Source of the DNA: Pararge aegeria
Lineage: Eukaryota; Arthropoda; Insecta; Lepidoptera; Nymphalidae
DNA: 64,000 bases
Reading direction: 5' to 3'
Assembly (NCBI RefSeq): GCF_905163445.1
Contig: NC_053183.1
Location: 17,794,001-17,858,000, forward strand
This document shows, piece by piece, positions 26,036 through 38,000 of the stretch. The notes below the pieces were generated by a model. It was not told the origin of the DNA. It saw only the letters and a program-made list of their open reading frames with translations, and did not search any database. The number at the start of each line of letters is the position of its first letter. Positions within the stretch are counted from its first letter, which is position 1. A program made the position numbers and the translations under genes.

Positions 26036-29000
26036 CTGGAAATAAATGGTATTTTTAACCGACTTCAAAAAAGGAGGAGTATATTCGTATATATGCTTTG
26101 TTTATGTTTGTTCGCGGATAACTTCGTCGTTTATGAACCGATTTTGATGATTATTTTTTGGTTGGAAAGAAGATATTTCAAAGGTGGTCCCATGATAAAG
26201 AAATCGGGGTTTCATGATGGCCAGAGAAATCGAGGGACCGTGCGGTTGTATGTTTTTCAACAAGTATTTAATTCTGATGAGAACTTTGCACCCATATGGG
26301 TTGTAATGAATCTCTGCAGTAGATCTTATGATGGAGATTATAGGCAGTTGAAGGAGTTCCTCAACGAATTACAACTCAATGCTGTAAATCGGTAATTTTG
26401 AGCAGCTGACATTTGGCTTTTTTTTTTAAAAGAACTAAATATTTTAGAAATAAATATTTTCTTAATTTTCATGTCGGTGCCCCGTGCCAAGTAATATGTA
26501 GAAACGATTGGTACTTTCCTTGCTTCTACATAAAAAGGTATACGAAGCAAATGGTTAATTTCTATCTATATTTTACTTGGTCCGACCTTGAATACGGGAT
26601 TTATCTAAAATCACTCTCGAGTCTTATGGTCAGTCTATCATCGTCAGTCTTACCCTCAGGGTAGTCATTGCCGGCGTCCCGGTCCTCGTCGTCATCAGGC
26701 AGGTCGTCGTTGTCATTGGTGTCGTCCCCGGAGCCGGAGCCCGAACCGCCGCTGTCCACGAACTCGTTGGCCGACGCTGCCGCCGCCTGCAGGTCTTCAG
26801 CTAGAATGAATGAGTGAATGTGTAAATGAATGAATGAATGAGGGTACGAATGATTGAATGCAAGCACATCTTTTTTTAAAGTAATAATAATATTCTGCCT
26901 GCTTCCTGAGTCCAAGGCCGTGGGTTCGATTCCCACAACTGGAGAGTGTTTGTGTGATGAACATTAATGTTTTTCAGTGTCTGGGTTTTTATCTGTATAT
27001 TATAAGTATTTATGTGTATTATATTCATTCAAAAAATATTCATCAGCTATCTCAGTACCCATAAACCCAAGCTACGCTTACTTTGGGGCTAGATGGCGGT
27101 GTGTGTATTGTCGTAGTATATTTATTATTATTATTATTGTTATTATTAAAATATTAAAAAAACATACGTCTATTTATGTTTGTAAAGGTAAACAAAACCT
27201 AAACAATGCCAGTAAATATGACCTTGCGAAATCAGTGAAAGCCTGGCTTTTTTTAGCCTGAATAAATGATTATTATTATTACTATACTACGACAATACAC
27301 GTGTTGTGGGTACTAAGATAGCTGATGAATATTTTAATGAATAATATACACAAAAACTTATAATATACATATAAACACCCCAACACTGAAAAACATTCAT
27401 GTTCATCACACAAACATTTGCCAGTTGTGGGAATTGAACCCACGACCTTGGACTCAGGAAGCAGGGTCGCTGCCCACAGCGCCAATCGGCCGTCAAAACT
27501 TGTGTCGTACACAAAAAAAATTGTTGCAGAGATATAAACAGATGGTTACAGAGATTTATTATTAGTAGAGTTTTTTGTGACAGCTCGTTTGGGGAAATGT
27601 TACTTGCACTTGTTAGTTTTATGTTATTATTATTATAGTTGTGGGTTTTTTAGTTAGTTTACAAAATTTAAAAAGAATACAGCAATAAAACGAATACTAC
27701 TGTTTCGTTTTATTGCTGTATTTTTTTAATTATGTTTTTCTTTTCATTTGTTTTTGTAACAATCGAAAAAAAAAAAAAAAGAAAATTACAAAAAAATGGT
27801 CTTCAACCAAATAAATATATAAACTGAAATACATATTACCATTTAAAGATGTTTTAGACTGTCTTATTTATAAAAAAATATTGGTCTAAAAAATATTCTA
27901 GTAGACAATAGAATAACTAACCGGTATCTTTCCACTGCACCTCGACGCCGTTGTACGCGTCCTTGAGGCGAGCGGTGAGTGCTCGCAGGGCCTCCACGGT
28001 GGCCGCGGGGGAGGCGGGCGCGGGAGGGGTGCGTAGCTCCGGGTTGGAGGCCAGCGCTGCGCTACCGTCTCCAGCCGCTATCGATGTGTAGCTGTGGACG
28101 AGGACATCGACACTTATAAATACCAAAGTTTTTTCTGTATAAACCGTTTAGTAGTCCGACACACCGTTTAGATGTCCCACTTGTGGTCGTGGTGTCCACT
28201 TATACACGAGACCCTATGTCGATCTCACTTGACGTCCTGACGACTCTAACTATCACAATAGTGCCCCGATTCACGTCGTCGTCAGGGTCTCGTGGGCGTT
28301 TGGATTGAACAATTAGTTCAACAGTCCACCAATAAGTACGAAACGTCGAGACGAGCCGAGACCTCCTCGGGTCAACGTCCCCCCTCCGATGTTCTCATGA
28401 AGGTCCAAGGTCACCGGTTTCACGGACAGGCAGTGATATGGTCTGACGTAGAGTTTGTATACTCTATGGGTAAGTAATTGATAAATAACAAATATAATAC
28501 AAACACTACGACCTTATAACTTAACAATATTTACAATCATAAACTTAGATCTAAAAATAGTAAGAAAATAAAAAAAATATGACGCAATAAGAAAATCAAA
28601 AATAACAACATACTAACGTTCTGTAACTAACAAAAATCTACTATATATTTCGGAACTTGAGAAGAGAATTGCGCTTTCTTGACAAATCCTTCACATTCAG
28701 GAACGTAAACTGACTTTTACATTCAAGGCTCCCAACTACAGGATCAGACAACCATAAACAATATCACCGGTATTTCAAGATTTTTACTTCTTCCTCTTTA
28801 ATGTGTGAGGTGCTATTTATAGAATGCCCTCGAGGCTTTTTGAAGGGAACTGACCTTGCGACGTGCGAGCCGTTGAAGCAGGGCGCGGTGGTGATGCTGA
28901 TAGGTGTGCACAGCACGGCGGGGAGGTGTAGCCAGTAGTTTCTTGACGCTCGAACACGCGCTCTGGTTTCCCGTACGAGTTTTTCCAGCGCAGGACCTGA

Positions 29001-32000
29001 TTCCGCACCTAAGAAAGGTTTCAATACATTTTAGTTAGTGTTTGAAAGTTTCGTATTGCTTGTATTATTTTAAACTACCTGATACCCGCGACTTCGTTCG
29101 TCTGGACTAAGGTTTTTATTCCCGTGGGAACTCTCTTATTTCCCGGGGAAAAAGGTAGCCTATGTTCTTTACCATGGCAAAGGCTACATGCATGCCAAAT
29201 TTCATCCAAATCCGTTCCGCCGTTTTTGCGCGATTGAGTAACAAACGTCCACACTTTTACATTTATAATATATTAGTAGGTTAAAATCTTTATGATATGC
29301 GTGAGGGATTCCAAAGAGGGGAGTGTCTATCTTTACATAGTATTAAACAAAGACACTCCTCCTTTTTTGCGCTTATATCTATTTAACAACGCAACGGATT
29401 TTATTGCAGTTTTGAGCAATAGAATGATTTAAGTGGAAGGTTTATGCGCAGTAAACTTGCATATTATAGGAGTGAAAAGCCAAGGAACAAACATAGTTTT
29501 GTGCGCTTACATTGCAAACGCTGACTAAATCTTACAAGATAGATTTAATTGATGTACTAAGGGATTGTATTATTAATCATTCCCAACTTAATGTAGATAA
29601 CATTGCACCTGTGCATAGCCAGGGCGAGATACTAGTTTTAAATTAAAAACAATTGAGAGTTGTCATGTCGTGTAGAAATTTCTGGATAAATATATTTACC
29701 ATGGCTTTCCTCAGCTTTACTACTGGTAGGCTTCTTCTTTTTAGATCCCCGCTTTCCATCGAAGTCGTATCCTTTGAAGTCGATATCTGAATTACCGGGC
29801 GCTGGTTCCGGGTCAGCATCCCTTTTTCTCCTCTCGTGCTCTTCGAATTCCTTCAATTTGATCTGTCCTCTCATGTACTGGAGGAAACGTGTCCTCGATT
29901 TGGCTTGTTCCGCCAATTCTTCCGTCGCTTTCCGAATACCTTTTGCCGTCCAAAGGCTACTTTGCGACGGGTCGTCGTTCACGAGACCCTCGAAATTGGC
30001 CTCGATCTCAAAATCGTCGACATCGTTGGACTTCTGCATCCAATCGAAGTCTGGTATGGAGCGGGCGAAGCGCCGGCTTCTCTCGGGGGCGAAGAAGGGC
30101 CCCGTGCTGCCGCCCCCGCCCAGTACTGGTGTTCCGCAACCGGAGAAGATTTTCTGCGAGATCTCCTGGTTACGCTCCTGGAAGCTCATGATGGCTTCGG
30201 ATATTTTTATGTCGATGGGTTCAACTACCATCGCAATGTTGAATGGCCCGAGCAGGCGATCTGCCACCTTTTCTACGGCATCTGTAATTCATTAACATAC
30301 GTGTTAAGCATTTCTCTTGTGACTATTACCATAGAATCAGAATATACCTAGTCCAGGTATTAAAGAAAGTTTTAATAAGAGATACAGTTCTCGTTGTAAG
30401 AGTTAAAACAGTTTTGTACCTTAATAATAAGTAAAAGTTAAGTGGAGTAGAAGTTATGATGGTGATTTTTAAGTACAAGGCCAAACAAGTACAACTACGA
30501 AGTGATACCCAATTTCCGTTTATCTGAAACTTGCACAGATAGAGTTTTGTAACTGTCCAGTTTACAACCATGGGCATTTAGTTTTTAGCTATATCAGAAT
30601 CACGTTGACGACCTCCCTAGCGCAGCAGGTAAAGCTGTGTTTTTAAGAGGGAGGTCCCGTGTTTGATACCTGGCAGAATTTAGGGATTTATAATTTCCGA
30701 ATTTTCTCTGGTCTAGTCTTGTATGCCGTAAAGCTTGGGCCGTTGGATCTCTAGCTAAGGATTTAGGTATTTATAATTCGAAATTTTCCCTGTCCTGGTC
30801 TGGTCTGGTGGGAGGCTCGAACCATAAGTAGTTTCCACCCTACTGACATAGACGTGCCTCTAAGCGATTTAGCTTTCCTCTACGGTGTCGCGTAGTACCT
30901 GATTTTAAGGGTTTAAATAACTCCCATGTAGCGGGTTGGCCCGTTACGATCCTAGACTGCATCATTACTGTTGGTGAGATTGCCGTCGAGGGCTAACTTG
31001 AAGTGGTATAATAAAAAAAGTATCTGACATTCCCTTACCAACATAAGAGTCCCAATGCTCGCCCAGGTCCGCGTGCGTGGGTAGACAGCCCTTGATCACG
31101 TTGTGGCAGTACCGACTGCACGCGGGCGGTTGCTGGGCGGCGCAAGTGCCGCAGAATCGTAGTCGAGCCCAGGCAGTTACACATTCTTGGGTCACCCCCG
31201 TCTGGAAATAAAGGGAAACAACACAGTTTAGCAACGTCCAGAACAGAGAAATTGCGTCTCTCAGTCGCGAAGGCCAAGTTTTTAAATTGTAATCGGAATA
31301 ATTATCTAGATACAATTTCAAACACTGCGGTGCACAATTTCGATTTTTTCAATGAATTAGGTCGAGCCTCTATCAGTCCACTACTTACTGAAGGCCTCTA
31401 TCAAATTCTTCAACTTATTCCGTAAGAAATTGCACGTTCGTGCGATTTCTTATAAAATCCGTGATCTTCTAATTTTTGGTAATACTACTGCTCGATATTG
31501 AAATATTAAATCATCCACTTTTCGTTGTTTCTGGCACTCTGCCATATTATCTAAGAGTTACGTAAAACGTTCGAAGATTAAGAATTCTTAAAAAGTTTGC
31601 TTAAAACAAAATAAAGCAGATGTACCTGTGTCATTTTTACGTCCTTTATTTATTTATTTTTTATTTATTCAATTATAATTCCATTAAAGTGTCATATATA
31701 TCATATAAGTATCATATTTTCAAAAGAGAATGTCAATCTAATGTATATATTTAAAATGGAACCCAGTGAGGGCGCTGTAACCAGATTGGGAGGCGGACTC
31801 ATTATTCTCATTATTAAATATTTTCATTTAGGAAGTCGTTTATGTTATAGTAAGCTTTCTCGAGCAAGTAATGTTTTAAGGATTTTGTAAATATTTTTAT
31901 ACTTTCTTGACAGGGTCAGGGTTACATATATGATAAAAAAGCTTGGGTATGAATTGCTCTAACATTAACTCGACTGTGAGATTGGTGAAAAAAAAATACC

Positions 32001-35000
32001 TGGCTAAGTTTGTTGTGGGCTCTTCTTAGACCAGGGCGCGTTTGGAACCCTCCTAGCTTGAGTTTTAAGTTAACGAATTCAGTTATCACCATCACCTAAC
32101 ATTAGTGTTTACATTTTAAATGTACGAACGCTTTCTTTGAAAAATTTAAAAGACATATTTATTGTAACGCTAGCCCGGCTTTTCGGCTTGTATGGTAGTA
32201 CCGACCAGCGAGCGAATTGAAACAACTTCACGCGTGTTATTATGTGCGTTACAAATAGTTGACACTTGACAGATTATTGGTTAGTAACTAGTTAGGAGTT
32301 TATTATTGTTTTTTTGAGTTGAATAGTTTATTTTACTGGTTTGTTTTCTTATAAATTAAAGTAAATATTGTTAAATATGAGCTCAAATTGTGTGCAAATT
32401 GTTTCTGTGGCGAAATCAAAAAATAATTGTAACAAATAATCGAACAGCAGGTAAACTATTTAATTTCTTAAAAAAAATACAGCTCTTTATTTCACCGAAA
32501 CCTACGCCAGACTTGTGTATTTCTTATACTAAGCCCATAAAAGACATCCTAATGGATCTGTAGAACTCTGTTTGATGCCCCCATTCTAATAAATTGTTTG
32601 TTGGTATTGCATATTTTTTTTTCTAATGAAAAGAATGGTTGGAGCGCGGCTGTGGTTATGACATAAATTACCAGGCATCATTTGGCTAACAGCGCATAGA
32701 AACTACTTTATCCAATCAATTATCAATCGAAATTTAAAATCATAATTCGCGTATATATTAATCGTAGTGCTTTTCAAAGATTTGTTGATATTGATTGTCA
32801 ATTAGCACAACAAGAATGGTGACTTAGAGATCATGACGAGTTAAATTTGTCCTTTAGGAAACTGGGCTTGCTCAAACTCAAAACCCTAGGAACGCCACTG
32901 TTCATAAGTGCCCGTGATAAGGTCTACATGAATAGTTCATTCCACTAAGAACGAGTAGATACCAATCCAAATACCCTTGACTACAATCTCAGATAGTAGC
33001 GGGCTAACCTGTTACGTGTATGGAAGTTTTGTTAAACCCTTACCCTAATCGGTTTCTACGAAGCATTGTACCTCTTTTCCTCGTTACAATGGCCACGGCC
33101 GAAGCTTCCCATCAGACAAAAGATTTAGGGATATTTAACACATACCTACTTAAACATATTCCCACAATCACCCGAGCAATTTTCAGGATCACTGCAATTT
33201 GCATTCGATTGGTCCGAACATCCTTTGAGGTATAAATAAAGATGTCGCCGTGCAAAAACAATAATGTAATCAGTCAGTGTTCCAAAGTTGTCAACTAATT
33301 AAATATTTTTTGTCGGGTCGCTTCAGTTTTTATCAAAAGTATACGCCACCATATTCAGAGCGAGTGTTTACGTGATGACATTTGTGTTCTCATGTACTTT
33401 GTTGCTTTCTCATCGAGTGCGATTACGAATTTACGGTCTATAATTAGATTTAATTAATGATATGAAACCCGCGGTGGTCTCGTTATCCCTCAGTAAGGGT
33501 TGCGAAATCATTTCGCAATTAGAAAGATTATTATCCATGGTTTTAAATATTTATCTTCTAGTAGCGGTGTTAGCCTCCTTTCGGGGCTGAAGGTTGATCG
33601 CCGGCATGCAGCTTAACTTTCAGAGTTAATTGTTTAAGCAACTGCATATCAACGCTATGTTCGCATCGAGAAGGCATAATTGTATACACATGCCAAATAG
33701 TGCTATAGTTTATATAAGAGTAGGTAAGCAGTTGATTGTCAGTTTTGCGAAATAAATAAAAACAAAAAAAATCTTTAAAAGTGAAGATAACAAAGACTGT
33801 AGCAGGCATCGTGGGCCCAGATTCTTTTAATAGGATATCACGTAGTTTAAGAGGTGCACTAATTGATAATTTATTCAGAAAAAAACTGAAGACTTTGCTT
33901 GTCGAGAAGGCTTTCTACAGTTATAATGAATTCTTGGAAATCAAAATATTGTGAAAATTACTTATTTGTAATTATTGAATAATATTATAATGAATTATTA
34001 TTTAATAACTACTATGTGACGTATAATATTAATATTTATGAATAAGTAAATATTGGTTATTAAAAAGACTTCGTGAGGAAACCGGCATGCCTGAGAGTTC
34101 TCCATTATGACCACAAAGGCGTGGGAAGTCTTCATTTGGCCAGCGTGGTGAAGCACGCTTCACTGCTAGACATAGGTCTATTGTAGAAATTTCCAAAATC
34201 CACGGTCCTGGGCTGCTTGTTTTCATAGCATATTAAGCATGTATTTATCAATTGGCTTAAAATACCTAACATTGGCATTGAATACTTAACTATGACATAC
34301 AACGATTTAATAAATGACTAAATAAAATAACAAAAAAAATTTTTAAGCTAATAGATAATTGTAAAATTTAGATATACACAAACTGAAAATTGTTATGTAT
34401 AAACAAGAATATGAATGTTTTACAGTTGAAAATAAAGGCTTTATTTAAATAAATAAATAAATAAATAAATATACTACGACAATACACACATCGTCATCTA
34501 GCCCCAAAGTAAGCTTAGCTTGTGTTATGGGTACTAAGACGACTGATGAATATTTTTATGAATAATATACATAAATACTTAGAATATATGTATAAACACC
34601 CAGACACTGAAAAATATTCACGCTCATCACACAAACATTTTCCAGTTGTGGGAATCGAACCCACGGCCTTGGACTCAGAAAGCAGGGTCGCTACAAACTG
34701 CGCCAATCGGCCGTCATTTATTTATTTATGTCGGAAAATTATTGTAGGTAGGTCCTACTTACTAATCCAGAGGTCTGATTTGAAGAATCAATATAGAAAA
34801 TGCATAAATTTTAGTAAGGGATAAACACAAAATAAAACGTGTATAATATGAATACATGTTTTGGTAAACAATAACATACTCTAGTAATGAGTAGATCAAT
34901 ATCTAGAATTCTTGGGTCCATGTGGCATTGGCTGATGCACGTATTCGCCTTGCTTGGATCTTTAGGGCTTGCCAGTTGCGTTTACGACATAATTGCCGGT

Positions 35001-38000
35001 CAGCATTCCTTTAAGATACACTTAAATGGAATGTGGACTTACTTAGGTTAATAACTTACAGACATTCCAACTTCTAACTCCAACTTAAGTTGGCCCTTCT
35101 ATAAAATCGATTCGGCCGTTCTATAACTTAACCCACACAAATAGATATACCTAATGTTGGTATGAATTAAATACTAGACACTTATTTTGAAATCACGGAC
35201 TTCAATCATATGTATAGACATATATACGTATATGTAGGTACTGAGCTGCGTCTACGGTAATACTCAACTTGTGAATTAGGCAAGACGCATTGTAAAAGTG
35301 TTGTCAGGAACGCGAAAGCCGTGTTGTTGCTATAATTCCTACAGATTCTTTATCTTAACGCATCTTCTTTTGTACTAGGGCAATCCAAACAGAAAACGTT
35401 CCAATCAGAAAGTTGGAACGTTTGCTGTTTGTATTCTCAGCCGATTTCACTGGACGTCTTTTGATGGTTGGCTACACTCAGCCTGACTTAGATGCTAAAT
35501 CCAGAGTTTGGAGTGTGTTAGCAGCGGACTTGTTGGCACATGTGTACATTCTTAAGGGCGTATACGCATACGCTTTTACGTGGTTGCTAGTCCTTTGTGG
35601 AAACAACAAATAAAGTTGATTTCAGACTGTTGCACGCGACACATTTTTTTTGTAACATTGTTATTTTTTTTTTGGCGCAAACTCGAAGCTCGCCAAATCC
35701 TTCAGGGCTAGCACGGGCAGGAGACAAAAATTATATCCCCCGATTATATCCCCTGACAAGTGATATAATTAACGTGTCCACCTGCTAAAGCCATGGAAAC
35801 ATGGAATAGGAGAAGTTTACCCCCTTTTATTATTACACATAGGTATATTATGTGGATATTATTTGCACTTGTGCGCCAGTGCTTTGAGAGTTTTTATCCT
35901 TTCACCAGGGATATAATTTTCTCCTGCTTATGCTAGCCGGGCTGGACTTGTAAACAATGTGAGGCTCGTTTTTGGGCGATATCGTGATGATGTCCCCGTG
36001 AGTATAACCCATGTGTAAGAAATCGGGTAGGAGTCTTGATTTCGCCAGAATCCTACTTGTGTTGCAGTTTTGGTCGTTATTTGACAGTCCGGCTAGTAAA
36101 GCGGCGCGGCGTTGGATTCGAGAGACAATCACTAGCGGGTTGGGGGATCGGGGCGTTCGAATAGCTTTTTGCAGCAGTGTGCGATTAATTCAGCACTTTA
36201 GCATGCGTGTTTTATATTATTACCAAGATTAATATACTCGTAGTGACTAATAAAGAAGCCAGCGACTTCGTCCAATTACGAGTGCATATTGTTTTTTTTA
36301 CTTGCTGTAGGAACTTAGGACTTTTTAAGTCGCTGTCGTTATGCGTTGTAAACATATCCTTAATTAGGTACAAAGGTGTTACGTGATAAAATTAAAGTTG
36401 TAAGAGCAAGTTGTGACATTAATAGTCATTAAAATTATAGTAGTGGTTAAAAAGTGGCAATAGCCTAAGTAGGCCTAGGTTAGGACATCGTCGGACCGAG
36501 TTCGATTTCGAATTCAAGCATCGCATCTCTAACTTTTCTCAGCATTTTAAGCAAGAAAATTTCACTTGATATAACGTGTGGTATGGTAAAGGCAAAACCT
36601 GCATGCTTGAAAGTTCTCTATAATGTTCTCAAAGTGGCCCACAGCCTAAACCGGTGCCTTGTGGTGATGATGTTGATTGTAGTGTTAATTCAAAATGCCA
36701 AGTTTCTAACTTTGAAAGATTTCATTCGACGTTCCAACCTCCTATCACGAACTTCAGGAATTTTTTTTCCAAAAATCCTTAGCTAATTTCTATGGTCTAG
36801 AAAGTTTGTAGACTTTGATTCGTAATAATTAAATATTAAAATTCCCAACCACTATCAGCCCCGTTTTTTATTTCTAATATTCGTATTCGAAATCAAAGAC
36901 AGAAAAATTAATTCAATAGATTCGAGATGATATCATCTAAACCAAATGTGCGTCCGCGCATCTAATAATCGGTTTCTTTTACAAACGAATTTGCACATGT
37001 TATGTGTTCCGAATAATTATGATCAAATTAATCATCAATCAATATGTCTTAGAGTAGACATAACGCACTTCTCCAACAAAATACGAGTAAATTATAGTCA
37101 AAGTTAAATATTTCTTTATTTAAAAAGGCACTCACAGGGCACTATTGATGCGTGCATTACATAAAAAATATGAACATTGTAGTGAGAAGACGGCGTTAAC
37201 TGGCCTGTCATATGCTTTTCTAATTTATTGTCATATGTATTGTATTGTTGCCGACCTCTCTGGAACAATGGTGAACGCTGTGGTGTAGTAAGTGAGAGGG
37301 TCGAATAGATAGTTGCATTCAGCACCTACTGGCATTTCAAGCGACGGAAATTACAAAACAACGCCCAAAAAAAATAAATCTCGTTACGTCGCAAAAACCC
37401 TTCAAGTTATTTTGGATTTTATTTTGGTCAATAGTAGTGATATTTTCTCTGAGAAGACATTTCATCGCTCCAGTTAAGGGACGGATTTATTTGAAATAAT
37501 ATCTATAAATAGAGTAAATGCAAGTTTGATGCCCAATTGACAGATTGGACAAAGGAAAAAATAATTTGATTTTTCCTACTGTGTAGCTATATCCTTCCAC
37601 ATTACGCGTAAGAGTCTATTTTAAGACCGCTCGGTCCAGTACTTTGCTAAAGTGGAGACGTTATGAGAACTGTCTCATTTGGGGAGAGATCTCCTTTTGA
37701 TGATTGTCAGGGCAATGTGTCATCTGGCGCCACACGGGAGCAACGGACGAATGAATCTTAGGATCTGATTCATCACGTTACTTTGTGCGAAGGTCACACT
37801 ACCAGACTGGAATATTGATAACTCGATATACATACAGCGACGAATTAAAATTAAAATTTGCATATACATCCCATACCGAGTAACTATTAATGTATAGTTC
37901 CTTCAATCAAATATTTGGCGCTTTAAAAGCGGCCGGCAGCTCATACCGAAAGGCGCGGGTCCGCGTGGGACTTATGGGAAGTTCCTCATACAATTTTTTT

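Noticed and set aside
29774..30351. Three overlapping plus-strand open frames of 100-173 codons
   Set aside because: They lie antisense to dlp exon E. The sense strand has clear glypican sequence and proper splice sites; the antisense frames have no recognisable domain and follow from the exon's GC content.
34630..34717. tRNA gene on the minus strand in the Family A head
   Set aside because: The same head recurs in at least eight copies with an identical non-tRNA body; a tRNA-derived SINE.
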